NCBI RefSeq assembly: GCF_005870035.1
Contig: NZ_SWJG01000001.1
Coordinates: 2,157,639 to 2,221,638 of the forward strand
DNA length: 64,000 nucleotides
Reading direction: 5' to 3'
From: Spirosoma lacussanchae
Lineage (GTDB): Bacteria; Bacteroidota; Bacteroidia; Cytophagales; Spirosomataceae
Shown here: in pieces, positions 52,498 to 61,862 of the stretch
Numbering within the stretch: position 1 is the stretch's first letter
Layout of the letters: every line of letters starts with the position of its first letter
The notes under the pieces: generated by a model
Seen by the model: the letters and a program-made list of their open reading frames with translations, nothing else
Told to the model about the DNA's origin: nothing
Databases searched by the model: none
Position numbers and translations under genes: made by a program

Positions 52498-53262
52498 GTG
52501 AAAACCACTGCACTCCGCGAAGGGCTGTTTACGGTGAATGCCGCCAAAGTATTTACGCCCGTCGACGATCAAATCGACGTATCATCGCCCGAACTGGCCG
52601 GCAAGGTGGTGGTGGCGGTCCAGCCGTTTCTGGTTTGTACGCAATCCGATTTCATCCTGCTCGATACCGGACTCGGCTACAGCCGGGATGGCCAGCTGCA
52701 GATTCTGACAGCCCTGGAGCGGGAGGGGGTTACGCCCGGTCAGATCAGTAAGGTGATCCTGTCGCATCTGCACAAAGACCATACGGGCGGCATCGGCCGC
52801 TGGCCGAGCGACGACCAGTTTGACCTAAATTTCCCGAACGCTACCTACTACGTGCAGGAGCGGGAGCTGGCGTTTGCCCGCCAGCAAACCGGTAACCCGT
52901 CGTACCACGCCCCCACGGTACGGGTGCTGGAGAATCACCCTCAGGTCGAGCGACTGCACGCGGACGAAGGCCAGCTGGGCGACCAGATCTGGTACGCCGT
53001 GAGCGGTGGGCACACGCCATTTCATCAAACCGTAACCATTCGGGAGGGCAGCGAGACCCTGTTTTACGGCGCCGACGAGGTACCCCAGTTCGGATACCTT
53101 CGGCGAAACGTTGCTTACAAGAACGACTACGACGGTAAACGCGCCCGGGATTCCCGCAAACGGTGGGTCGAGCAGGGCGAAGCGGAGAACTGGACCTTTC
53201 TGCTCTATCATAACCGCCAGCTACCCTTCGCCACCTTACCGATCAACGCGGGTACTAACTAG
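52498..53262 (+). CDS. metallo-beta-lactamase-fold hydrolase
   Basis: A 254-residue cytosolic MBL-superfamily enzyme from a GTG start. The metal site HLHKDH is at residues 90-95 (KVILSHLHKDHTGGIG), followed by a histidine in VSGGHTPFHQ and an aspartate in FYGADEVPQ, as in lactonase/glyoxalase II-like hydrolases. The N-terminal FILLDTGLGYSRDG strand is typical. It is closest in style to quorum-quenching lactonase or general MBL-fold proteins, but the substrate cannot be assigned. It is divergent from the FHA-kinase operon (about 350 bp between starts) and followed by a long gene-free stretch. Confidence 0.9.
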   Translation: MKTTALREGLFTVNAAKVFTPVDDQIDVSSPELAGKVVVAVQPFLVCTQSDFILLDTGLGYSRDGQLQILTALEREGVTPGQISKVILSHLHKDHTGGIGRWPSDDQFDLNFPNATYYVQERELAFARQQTGNPSYHAPTVRVLENHPQVERLHADEGQLGDQIWYAVSGGHTPFHQTVTIREGSETLFYGADEVPQFGYLRRNVAYKNDYDGKRARDSRKRWVEQGEAENWTFLLYHNRQLPFATLPINAGTN

Positions 53263-54005
53263 CTGACCAGCACAAAACGGCCGGGCTGCCCGATGGTAAA
53301 CGCAGGATAAACTGTGTGAGCCATCAACAATTTATTTATACTCAATAAATATTTCTGGAAAAAACCCGCTTAGGCTGTTACTTTTCTCACCCTGTTCGGA
53401 ATATATCAGAGAGCCTGGTAGGGCAACGGATTTTTATATACTAATTGATCGGTCTCATCATCTCAATGGTGAGCCCCGGAGTTTTCGGCACAGCCCACGG
53501 CAAACCACAAATGGCTATACAAAAAAGTAATATATAGGCCATTGCAGGCACCCAGGGTACTGACTAAACGAGTAAAGTAGAAAAGCTGATTACTGGACCA
53601 GTCTACACTGCCCCCAGCGGTAGCGCAGAATAGACTGTCAGATTTACTTCGACACCAATACGGATACATACACCATACCGAACGTGGATTGTGGTTTCCA
53701 GGGTACGCTTTTTTTCTGGCTACGTATCGGCGGGCGCCGGGGGAAGTTTGCCCTGGAGTGCATTAAGTATTAGCCGGGAAGAGTACGCCAATAAACAACA
53801 GTAAAGACCTGACATAAACGACTGAGCCGACTGGAAAACACAGTCGGCTACCCGATTTTGAGCAAATGGTGATGGTATTATTAGTCAGCACTGTACCAAT
53901 CACCTGCTTTTGCAAAACAAGGCTCTATCTAACCGGGGCACACTTCGCATCGAGTTTTAACCTGTTCTATAAACGTGTCGTAACATCTGCCAAACGCTAA
54001 TTACT
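53263..54005. other. 743-bp gene-free region, low complexity in parts
   Basis: No convincing gene is visible. The left part is A/T rich (ATTTATT and AATAAAT inverted at 53330-53349). A hairpin AGCCGACTG/CAGTCGGCT lies at 53825-53849 followed by CCCGATTTTG, and an inverted pair CAGTCTA/TAGACTG spans 53599-53637. A 68-residue minus-strand frame at 53463-53669 has unlikely composition. The region could hold a small RNA or regulatory leader for the secreted ASKHA/caspase pair. Confidence 0.55.
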
Positions 54006-55403
54006 ATGAAAATCTCGATCTACGGTTTGCTTCTCCTGTTTGCTTTCTCGGTACAGGTATCGGCCCAACCCGCGGCTGGTCTGGCCCAGGCGTTACGCTA
54101 CATTAAGGCTGGCAACACGCTCAGGGAGGCTAACCAGTTTGCCCAGGCCGCTAAGTATCTGAGCCTGGGGCTTGCCGGGGCCAAAAATGCCAAAGATGCC
54201 TATTGGATGGCGGCAGCCTACGAAAATCTGGGGTGGCTGTATCGGGATATGAATGATGCAACACAAGCTACCTTTTACCTGAACAAAGCGTTTGACCTGT
54301 ATAAAGGCAAGTACAGCGTCAGCGCCCTGGCTTTGCAGAAGTTCGTGGGTGGTCTTAAGAAACAGGAGGAGATTTACGGTGGCATCGACATCGGGGCCAG
54401 AGGGGTAAAAGTGTCGGTAATCGCGCTCCAGTACGCATCGAATGGCCGCCCGAATTTCAGAATTATCAAGGCGGAGTCGATTAACACGGGAGCGGCCGAG
54501 GGGACGCCTGCTGCTTTTGCCGCCACCGCCAAAGCCGTTCGCAGCTACCTCGATACACTCCTCAACCGACGGAGCATTGCCCGGAATCGTGTTTTTGTCG
54601 TGGGCAGCAGCGGCCTGAAAACTGTGCTGGAGAATGCCAGCAAACTGCCAGACCTGAACAAGGCCCTGAAAACAGAGCTGAGTACGGTATGGCCCGACGA
54701 CATTCCCTACATCGACGCGGCTACGGAGGCCGAACTAACCGTCCGGGGAACCATTGCCCAGAATGAATGGCTCACAACGGCTACCCTCGATATCGGCAGC
54801 GGCAACACAAAGGGAGGCTACTTCACGGCGGATAATCAGTTCGAATATGTTGACTTCCCGGGTACGTCGGCCATGACCCGCAAAATTCAGGACAGTGGTA
54901 AACCTGTTGCCCAGTCTGCCCAGCAGGTCTATACGGACGAAATGCAATCGGTGGTGGGGCGGGAGCTGGGGCGCAAGCCGGAGTTTGAAAACCGCCGTAA
55001 GATATACGTGTTCGGCGGGATCGTTTATGCCCTGATTACCTACCTGCACCCCCAGGAGACCAACAAAACTGTCGTTCAGTTCAGCTACAAGGATGCGCTG
55101 AAGTTTCAGGACCTGGCCATTCGCAATTACGAAGCGCTCACCAATCCTGACATGAGCAGCATCGACAGCGACGAAGTTTTCAAAAAAGCACAGGCCGATG
55201 TGAAGACCGTTCGGGAAAAAATCTTCAAACGCGACGAAATCATTGCCGGCGCCACCCTGCTGCGAGGCATCCTGGAGGAATGTCGTCGGAGTAATCCTGA
55301 AACCAAAGAGTTTCATTTTCACCGGAACGGTCAGATTGGCTGGATTTCGGGCTTCATCATGAAAATGATCGAAACCGAATATCAGCAGCAGAAAGAACAG
55401 TAA
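54006..55403 (+). CDS. secreted TPR-Ppx/GppA-like (ASKHA) protein
   Basis: A 465-residue protein with a clear signal peptide (YGLLLLFAFSVQVSAQ). Residues about 25-120 are TPR-like helices (AALGLAQAL-type, AAYENLGWLYRDMNDATQATFYLNKAFDLY). The rest is an actin/Hsp70/sugar-kinase fold most like exopolyphosphatase/guanosine pentaphosphatase: phosphate-1 loop GGIDIGARGVKVSVIAL (125-141), VVGSSGLKT (198-206), AATEAELTVRG (238-248, matching the family's catalytic-glutamate region) and phosphate-2 loop TLDIGSGNTKGGYF (260-273). An ASKHA enzyme outside the cytosol would lack ATP, so polyphosphate or a structural role is likelier. It precedes the secreted caspase-like gene. Confidence 0.85.
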   Translation: MKISIYGLLLLFAFSVQVSAQPAAGLAQALRYIKAGNTLREANQFAQAAKYLSLGLAGAKNAKDAYWMAAAYENLGWLYRDMNDATQATFYLNKAFDLYKGKYSVSALALQKFVGGLKKQEEIYGGIDIGARGVKVSVIALQYASNGRPNFRIIKAESINTGAAEGTPAAFAATAKAVRSYLDTLLNRRSIARNRVFVVGSSGLKTVLENASKLPDLNKALKTELSTVWPDDIPYIDAATEAELTVRGTIAQNEWLTTATLDIGSGNTKGGYFTADNQFEYVDFPGTSAMTRKIQDSGKPVAQSAQQVYTDEMQSVVGRELGRKPEFENRRKIYVFGGIVYALITYLHPQETNKTVVQFSYKDALKFQDLAIRNYEALTNPDMSSIDSDEVFKKAQADVKTVREKIFKRDEIIAGATLLRGILEECRRSNPETKEFHFHRNGQIGWISGFIMKMIETEYQQQKEQ

Positions 55404-55425
55404 ATCAGTCCGAACCAGTATATGG

Positions 55426-55462
55426 GCCGAGGGTCTGAACAGCTGCTGTTCAGACCCTCGGC
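55426..55462 (+). terminator. strong hairpin between ASKHA and caspase-like genes
   Basis: A 17-bp perfect stem: GCCGAGGGTCTGAACAG (55426-55442) pairs with CTGTTCAGACCCTCGGC (55446-55462), loop of three bases, followed by AAGACGTTTTC. It may be a terminator, an attenuator or a stability element, so the two genes need not be fully co-expressed. Confidence 0.65.
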
Positions 55463-55512
55463 AAGACGTTTTCTGTTGAGAACAAACCAACTTGTTAACC
55501 TCTCCGATACTC

Positions 55513-58500
55513 ATGAAAAAAGTGCTGGTAGTAGGCTGCGCCCTGCTGATGTTGAGCGGTGCGGCTTCGGCTCTTAGGGCTCAGTCGACCGATAAAAAAC
55601 GCGGCTCTCAGGCGACCGCCGAAGATGCCCCTTCGACCTTTAAAAACATTTACGCGCTGATTGTTGGGGTCAGCACCTACGGCAACCGCGATATTCGGGA
55701 TTTGGAATTTGCCGACGATGATGCCCAGCTGTTTTACACCTACCTCCTGGCCGCTTACCCCAACCAGGCTAAGCCGGGAAACATTCATCGGTTACTCAAC
55801 GAGCAGGCTACAGGGGCCGAAATCGAACGAAAGCTGGCCTGGCTTCGGGATCAGGCCAACGAAAACGACCTGGTCATCTTCTTCTTTGCGGGGCATGGCG
55901 GCATTGACAACGTTGGCATCAACCGGGGGCAGGCCTACCTGATTCCCTACAAAAGCTCGCTGGCATCGTTGAACGATTCCAGAGCCATCAAAATGACCGA
56001 AGTCGATGACTTGATGAATAATCAGATCTCGGTTACTAAAAAAGCGACCACCATCTGTATTCTGGATGCCTGCCATGCGGGAAATAGTACCAATAATCAG
56101 CAGATGGCCACCATCATTAACGAACGGCTCAGTCAGCAACAGGGAAACGTAATCAAGATTCTCGCATCTCGGTCCAATCAACTGGCCGCCGAAGATCCAT
56201 CGCTCTGCGGAGGCCACGGGGTGTTTACCTATTTTCTGATAAAAGGGTTGCTCAAAGAAGCCGACAAGGACGGAGATAATCGGATAAGCCTGGCCGATAT
56301 GAATGATTTTCTGCCGGGCAAGGTACGCGAGAAAACGAAGGGCAGCCAGGACCCGGTGGTCCAATATCAGAACAACCTGTTACTCAATGGCTGGCAGGGG
56401 GGCAGCAAAACCGAATTCGACTGCCTGCTCGACCAGAAAACGGGCTCCTCCCAGCCCATCGCCTACGCCGAGTACGACGAGAAAAAACTGATCGGTGATC
56501 AGCTCAATCCAACCCAGATGCGGCACTACGAGCAGTTCACGAAAGCCCTGGCCGCCCGTCGGTATATAGAACCGGCGGGAGATAACGTACTGCACTACTT
56601 CGACATCCTGCGCGACGATCGCGTGGCCCCGGCTTTGCTGAACCAGATTCGGGGGCAGTGGAAAGCTGCGTTTCAGGATTATGCCCAGGAGCTGGTGCTG
56701 GTTTATTTGAACGAACGCCCCATACAGGACCCTACTGAGTATGAGCGGGCTGCCCGGATGATGCGGCATGTGCTGGACGCATCGCAGCCCTCCGACGATG
56801 AGTACAAACGCCTGCAGGCTCAACAAATCTGGCTGGCCAGCTACAACGAATCACAAAAAATAACCCTGGGTATTTACCGAAACTCGCAGAACGAGCAACG
56901 GAAACAGCGCCAGGCCATTGTAAATGATCTCAAACGGGCTGTTCAGCTAGATCCCGAAGCGGCTTATCTGTTTAATACATTGGGCCGCAACTTCGAGAAT
57001 CTGGGCCAGACAGAGGAAGCCAGGAAAGCGTATCGGAAAGCGATTGAACTGGCCCCCCGCTGGACCTACCCTCGAAACAATCTGGCCATTTCCCTCAACG
57101 ACCGGGAGGAGAAGATTAAACTCTTCGAGGAGTGTATTCAGCTTAACCCCAAAATGGATCTGGCCTACAGTAATGTGGCTCAGCATTATCTGGCAAAAGG
57201 CGATACGCTGAAGTGTCGCCAGATGCTGGACCAGGCGCTGGTGCTGTGCAATGCAACAAAAGACGCTTACTACCGATACAGTCTGACCTGGGTGTATCAG
57301 CAATACGCGGCCCTATACCGCAAACGGGAGAATCGTCAGTTGGCTGAGTACTATTACAAGCTGGCGGTTGACAACAGTGACCCCAACGACATCGATAGCC
57401 GGATGACCCTGGCCAACTATTACAGCGAAATCTACGAGACCAACAAGGTTGATGCGCTTCTCAACGGAATAATGACCCAATGGGCCAACGATGCACGCCC
57501 ATATGCTGAGTTGGGGTATAAATACCTTCAGATTTCGGATTGGGCAAACTCGGAACGCTATTATCTGGAAGCTATCAACCGGGACAGCCTGAATGCCAAC
57601 TACTACGCCAATTTAGGAGACATATACAGAAGCACAAAGCGATATGACAAAGCCCTGGAAGCGGCTAACAAAGCCATACGGCTTGACCCCGAAGAAGATA
57701 CGTATGTGAGTGCCCGGGGTAATGTGTTTCAGGAACAGGGCGAATACGACAAAGCCGTCAGGGATCATGAACAAGCCCTGCGCCTGAACCCGAATTCAGC
57801 GTTTGCGCTTGGCAACCTGGGTCATGCTTATACCGTTAAAAAAGACTATGCTAAAGCGGAAGCGTATTTCCGGCAGGCCCAGACGTTACGCAGCCAGTCA
57901 GAATACTATTACAGAGGGCTGGGATACGCCCTGTATCAACAAAAAAAGTACCCGGAAGCCCTGGCCGAGTACCAGAAAGCATTGAAAATTAGCCCATCCA
58001 ACAATGACACCTGGTTAAACTTGGCCGATGTGTACCGGGTAACAAACCGGCTCGATAGTGCCGTCACGATGCTTAATAAGGGGGTTGAGCTAAGTGGATA
58101 CGTTAAGGAGCGTAAGTATCAGGAAGCAAAACAGCAGTTTTTGCGGACGGTTAGCCAGAATGAAAATATATTCTCTTATTACGCCTTAGGCTACCTGGCA
58201 GAGAAAGGCTATGGCGAGCCGACCAACCTGTCGGCTGCGGCCCGGTGGTATAGTTTTGCCGCTGAGATGGGCAATGTCATTGCGGCTCAACGGCTTATTC
58301 AGCTGTATCAATCGCGCCAGATTCGCATCGACGACGTGAAGGCAGAGATTGAAAGACTTCGGAAAAACACCGAAAAAGGCCGTAAGAAGTTTACAATTCC
58401 GGCAACGCTGGCCGACGGAAATAAAGCCCCGGTAGACCTATACATCGAAGATTTCCCGCCCGATCCCAACGAGCCAATCCAGCACGAACTCCGCCGAATC

Positions 58501-60009
58501 AAAGAAACCCGCAAAGCTTCCATAGGGCAGGAGGTAATCGACGCTTTTGGGAAGTTATATGCACTGGCCGTGAAGAACGGAGTTTCGTTTCAGGACCTTT
58601 GCGTATATGCGCTCAATGCTGCCAATGAAGATAAGCAGAAGACGACCGCCCGGCTGGTGAATTACCCGGCCAAAGCACAGGCTGCTATTCAAAATAACCA
58701 GCTGGACAGCCTGAACGCCTACATGCGACAATCGGTCGTTACCTATCTGGGTGTCGATCTGAACGATACCGAAAAATCGACCAAACAGCTAGTAGACTCG
58801 CTGCGGGCAGGAACCAGCCAGCCCGGTTTGTTCTATTATGCGCTCGGCTATTTGTTTGAACACGCGCCGGCGGGCCGGTCGTGGGCAAAAGCGGAAACCT
58901 ACTACCGGTACTCGTTTCAGACGGGCTATGACCCAGCTTATTACCGGCTACTGACGCGCTTCACCCGGGAGATTCCGTCCACTTCGCAAGCCAACTGGCT
59001 GCGGGATAACTTTAACCGGAAAATTCAGGGATACACCGTAACCGGTAGTCTGGCCGACAGCTCGAGCCGTAAACTAACCATCTATATCCATGATTTCCCG
59101 CAGGATGCCCGAGATCCAATCGCCGATGAGCGCCGACGGTTGCAGGACGTTTTTGGGGCCACACTCTCGCCCGTACTGGTAAAAAATTTCAAAGATCTGT
59201 ATACTCAGTCGCAGAAGAGCCGACGGTCGTTTCAGGAGCAGGTACAGTTGGCTGTTGCGTCGAAGCCAGCTGAGACCAACGCGGAAGGATCGACCGAAAA
59301 ACTGGTCAAACAGGGGGACTTACTTTTCGAACAGGGCAAGTACAAAGAAGCCGCATTGGCTTATATGGCAGCGGTAAAACAAACGGACAGTAAAACGCAG
59401 CGGGCTGAGTACTGGGTCAAAATCGGTAACAGCATGATGTTGCTGAAGGATCACTCCATGGCGCAGGGGAGCTATCAGCTGAGCGCTTCGTTGCATCCAA
59501 CGGCCTGGGCGTACTACTGCTCCGGCTACGATTACGCCCTCCAGACAAAGTACGACTCAGCCGCCATCCGCTACCAACAGGCCATTGAGTTAAATCCGGG
59601 CCGGGCGTCGTATCACCGGGAGCTGGGGCGGTTGTACTATGACCAAAAGAAGTATCCGGCCGCGATCAACGCACTCAGGCGCGCCCAGCAACTAGACTCA
59701 ACCAACACCCAAACGTTAAATACCCTGGGCATTAGCCTGACCTATGCCAAACGTTTCGAGGAGGGCTTAGTCTGCTTCCGGAAAGCGATTGAGTTGAACC
59801 CGTCCGAATCCAGCGTTTACCTGTATAATATGGCTTGCAACTATGCATTACAGGATAAACGTGCTGATGCTTTGAAGTACCTTGAAGAAGCCCTGAAAAA
59901 GAAATACGATGATTATGAGGGAATCAGTAAAGACCCCGACTTTGCTTCCCTTCGCACCACCGATGCGTTCCGGCAACTCATGGCCAGGTATTTTCCTAAC
60001 CGAAAGTAA
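55513..60009 (+). CDS. secreted caspase-like (C14) - TPR protein with duplicated novel module
   Basis: A 1499-residue exported protein starting at the ATG at 55513 (a TTG upstream gives no signal). The signal peptide covers about 1-23. Residues 44-290 are a caspase/metacaspase fold with catalytic dyad His128 (FFAGHGGID) and Cys187 (ILDACHAGNS), plus a calcium-loop-like DKDGDNRISLAD (251-262). Many TPRs follow (about 480-880 and 1265-1480). Two copies of a Sel1-like plus unfamiliar beta-rich module (about 885-1038 and 1105-1250) share the pattern LAD...(L)YI.DFP.D...PI..E.RR. It probably acts in the periplasm or at the surface. It follows the ASKHA gene by 110 bp. Substrate unknown. Confidence 0.9.
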   Translation: MKKVLVVGCALLMLSGAASALRAQSTDKKRGSQATAEDAPSTFKNIYALIVGVSTYGNRDIRDLEFADDDAQLFYTYLLAAYPNQAKPGNIHRLLNEQATGAEIERKLAWLRDQANENDLVIFFFAGHGGIDNVGINRGQAYLIPYKSSLASLNDSRAIKMTEVDDLMNNQISVTKKATTICILDACHAGNSTNNQQMATIINERLSQQQGNVIKILASRSNQLAAEDPSLCGGHGVFTYFLIKGLLKEADKDGDNRISLADMNDFLPGKVREKTKGSQDPVVQYQNNLLLNGWQGGSKTEFDCLLDQKTGSSQPIAYAEYDEKKLIGDQLNPTQMRHYEQFTKALAARRYIEPAGDNVLHYFDILRDDRVAPALLNQIRGQWKAAFQDYAQELVLVYLNERPIQDPTEYERAARMMRHVLDASQPSDDEYKRLQAQQIWLASYNESQKITLGIYRNSQNEQRKQRQAIVNDLKRAVQLDPEAAYLFNTLGRNFENLGQTEEARKAYRKAIELAPRWTYPRNNLAISLNDREEKIKLFEECIQLNPKMDLAYSNVAQHYLAKGDTLKCRQMLDQALVLCNATKDAYYRYSLTWVYQQYAALYRKRENRQLAEYYYKLAVDNSDPNDIDSRMTLANYYSEIYETNKVDALLNGIMTQWANDARPYAELGYKYLQISDWANSERYYLEAINRDSLNANYYANLGDIYRSTKRYDKALEAANKAIRLDPEEDTYVSARGNVFQEQGEYDKAVRDHEQALRLNPNSAFALGNLGHAYTVKKDYAKAEAYFRQAQTLRSQSEYYYRGLGYALYQQKKYPEALAEYQKALKISPSNNDTWLNLADVYRVTNRLDSAVTMLNKGVELSGYVKERKYQEAKQQFLRTVSQNENIFSYYALGYLAEKGYGEPTNLSAAARWYSFAAEMGNVIAAQRLIQLYQSRQIRIDDVKAEIERLRKNTEKGRKKFTIPATLADGNKAPVDLYIEDFPPDPNEPIQHELRRIKETRKASIGQEVIDAFGKLYALAVKNGVSFQDLCVYALNAANEDKQKTTARLVNYPAKAQAAIQNNQLDSLNAYMRQSVVTYLGVDLNDTEKSTKQLVDSLRAGTSQPGLFYYALGYLFEHAPAGRSWAKAETYYRYSFQTGYDPAYYRLLTRFTREIPSTSQANWLRDNFNRKIQGYTVTGSLADSSSRKLTIYIHDFPQDARDPIADERRRLQDVFGATLSPVLVKNFKDLYTQSQKSRRSFQEQVQLAVASKPAETNAEGSTEKLVKQGDLLFEQGKYKEAALAYMAAVKQTDSKTQRAEYWVKIGNSMMLLKDHSMAQGSYQLSASLHPTAWAYYCSGYDYALQTKYDSAAIRYQQAIELNPGRASYHRELGRLYYDQKKYPAAINALRRAQQLDSTNTQTLNTLGISLTYAKRFEEGLVCFRKAIELNPSESSVYLYNMACNYALQDKRADALKYLEEALKKKYDDYEGISKDPDFASLRTTDAFRQLMARYFPNRK

Positions 60010-60191
60010 ACCCCTCCAGCGCCCGGGTACTAACACCCTAACACGTAGGATACACTATACCCGTCGCCAGGGTATCCATCAACCGGGCAGACGAACGCGT
60101 TGACGGGTAAAAAAGGGTAGGACCATACTGTGCAGTAGCCAGAGGCCCGCACCCTGGTGGTTTTTTCCATTGGATGAGTCGTTTTGACGCT

Positions 60192-61169
60192 TCAGACGGA
60201 AAGGCCATCAGGGTGCGATTGCCATTTTTTGACGGCATGGAGGTAAGCGCTGGGGCTGGAGTAACCCAGCACGAAGGCGATGTCCTGGGTACGAAGCGAG
60301 CGGCCCTGCGCCAGATAGTGCGATAACTGCCGTTTGAGATCGTCGGCAATGGCCCGAAACGAGGTGTTTTCCTGGGTAAGCCTGCGCTGAAACGTTCGGT
60401 GGCTCAGCGAAAACTGGGCTACCACCTGGTCCAGCGTTGGCAGCTCGGGGGCGCACAGACTGAGCGTCATGGTACGCACCTGATGGGCAAATGGCGCTTG
60501 GGGGTTGGGCGACTGGTCGAGCAGCTGAAGAAAAACCGGGAGCAGGGTTTCAATTTGCTGGAGGTGTCGGCGGTTAATCGGGCCAGCCACCTGCCCTGTC
60601 ATCAGCCGGAGCCGGTGCGCGTCGGTCCTTACCACCGAACTCTGACACAGCCGCCGGTACTCGCTCAGGTCGTCGTGGGGAAGCTGCACCTCCGAAACCG
60701 GCCCTTCAATCATTACGCCCAGCTCGCGGTACATCAGAAACAGCACCGAATCCAGAATATGCCGCCGAACGGCCCCCTCGGGCAGGTCGCTCTGTAGGGT
60801 AATGACCAGATGCTCCGGACCAATATCGCTGGTCAGGCTCACTACCGAAAATGTCTGGTTAAGGTAGTCGTCCAGCAGCCGCATCGCCTGCCCGATGCTG
60901 GAAGCCGCCAGCGAAATCTGGTAGATCAGGCCCAGAGCCTTCAGATTCAGGAAACAACCATAATGCAGGCCGAGGTGCGTATCCCGGCTTTGTTGTAGCA
61001 TCTGCTCCCAGACCTGGCAGTACTCGTTGCGACTGACGCGGCCCTGTCCGTCGGTTCGGTCGGCGTCGGGGGTATACAGCAGGCGTTGCAGGGCAGAACG
61101 GTCGATGCCTTTGCAGGCGGCATACTCCAGCAGGTTGGCCAGATGAAGGGAGGACAGCGTCGTTGCCAT
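60192..61169 (-). CDS. AraC-family regulator with PF12625-type ligand domain
   Basis: A 325-residue regulator read from the ATG at 61169. The N-terminal two-thirds match the arabinose-binding-like domain of the OruR/ArgR-type AraC proteins (LANLLEYAACKGIDRSALQRLL, VWEQMLQQSRDTHLGLHYGCFLNLKALGLIYQISLAASSIGQAMRLLDDYL). The C-terminal double helix-turn-helix is TLDQVVAQFSLSHRTFQRRLTQENTSFRAIADDLKRQLSHYLAQGRSLRTQDIAFVLGYSSPSAYLHAVKKW. It is divergent from a secreted SnoaL-like gene with 111 bp between starts and probably controls it. Effector unknown. Confidence 0.92.
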   Translation of the reverse strand: MATTLSSLHLANLLEYAACKGIDRSALQRLLYTPDADRTDGQGRVSRNEYCQVWEQMLQQSRDTHLGLHYGCFLNLKALGLIYQISLAASSIGQAMRLLDDYLNQTFSVVSLTSDIGPEHLVITLQSDLPEGAVRRHILDSVLFLMYRELGVMIEGPVSEVQLPHDDLSEYRRLCQSSVVRTDAHRLRLMTGQVAGPINRRHLQQIETLLPVFLQLLDQSPNPQAPFAHQVRTMTLSLCAPELPTLDQVVAQFSLSHRTFQRRLTQENTSFRAIADDLKRQLSHYLAQGRSLRTQDIAFVLGYSSPSAYLHAVKKWQSHPDGLSV

Positions 61170-61280
61170 AGTCGGTTGCCGGTAAGCGTTGGCGCAAAAT
61201 ACGCTGAATTTGGCGTAAACTATCAATACCCCCCGCAGCGGCCCGCCGACCTTTGTGCTGTTCAGTTACGCAAACCGAAA

Positions 61281-61814
61281 ATGAGTATGAGCCAAAACCA
61301 TGTTGCCTACCGATGGATCAGCCTGAGCCTGCTGTCACTGCTTGCGGTTGGCCAGCCCGCACCCGCACAGGTCTATCCGTCAGCTGGTCATCAACCTAAT
61401 CAGTCCGCAAACGCCCTGACAAATCAACCTACCGACATCGTTACCCGGTTTCTGACCGCCGTTCAGCGCGGGGACCAGGCCCAGCTAGCCGCGCTGGTAG
61501 CCCCTAACATCCACTGGTCGCAGCCGGGCCGCCACCGCTTCTCCGGACTGAAAAAATCCAGCCAGGAGGTCTTCCAGATGGTTGGTATCATGATGGAAGC
61601 GTCGGCGGGTACATTGCGCTTGACCGACGTCAAACCGCTGATGGTTAATGGTAATCAGGTAGCCTGCCTGGTGCACTGGCAGGCCGTGCAGCCAGGCGGG
61701 GGCACCCTGGACGTCGACAATATTGACGTCTATACGGTCGAGGACGGAAAGCTGGTAGCAGCGACCATTTTTTCGGCGGACCTCAGGCAGGAAGACGAGT
61801 TCTGGGGCCGCTAA
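61281..61814 (+). CDS. secreted SnoaL/NTF2-like protein
   Basis: A 177-residue exported protein; I take the ATG at 61281 (another two codons in is possible) because it opens on a signal peptide (WISLSLLSLLAVGQPAPAQ). The mature part is a nuclear-transport-factor-2/SnoaL-like cone (IVTRFLTAVQRGDQAQLAALVAPNIHWSQPGRHRFSGLKKSSQEVFQM...GNQVACLVHWQAVQPGGGTLDVDNIDVYTVEDGKLVAATIFSADLRQ). Such folds serve as small-molecule isomerases, cyclases or simple ligand binders; no active-site assignment can be made. It is divergent from an AraC regulator and followed by a small membrane protein gene. Confidence 0.88.
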   Translation: MSMSQNHVAYRWISLSLLSLLAVGQPAPAQVYPSAGHQPNQSANALTNQPTDIVTRFLTAVQRGDQAQLAALVAPNIHWSQPGRHRFSGLKKSSQEVFQMVGIMMEASAGTLRLTDVKPLMVNGNQVACLVHWQAVQPGGGTLDVDNIDVYTVEDGKLVAATIFSADLRQEDEFWGR

Positions 61815-61862
61815 GCCCGCAACGGACGTAAATCATTCTCTTCACCTCAATCGATTATTCCG

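Noticed and set aside
53599-53637. CAGTCTA/TAGACTG inverted repeat
   Set aside because: Seven bases with a 25-base spacer is expected by chance in a region of this size.
53463-53669. 68-residue minus-strand frame in the gene-free region
   Set aside because: Odd composition, no start context, no domain; more likely chance.
60057-60075. ATACCC/GGGTAT hairpin after the caspase-like gene
   Set aside because: Six-base stem without T-tract; too weak to call a terminator.
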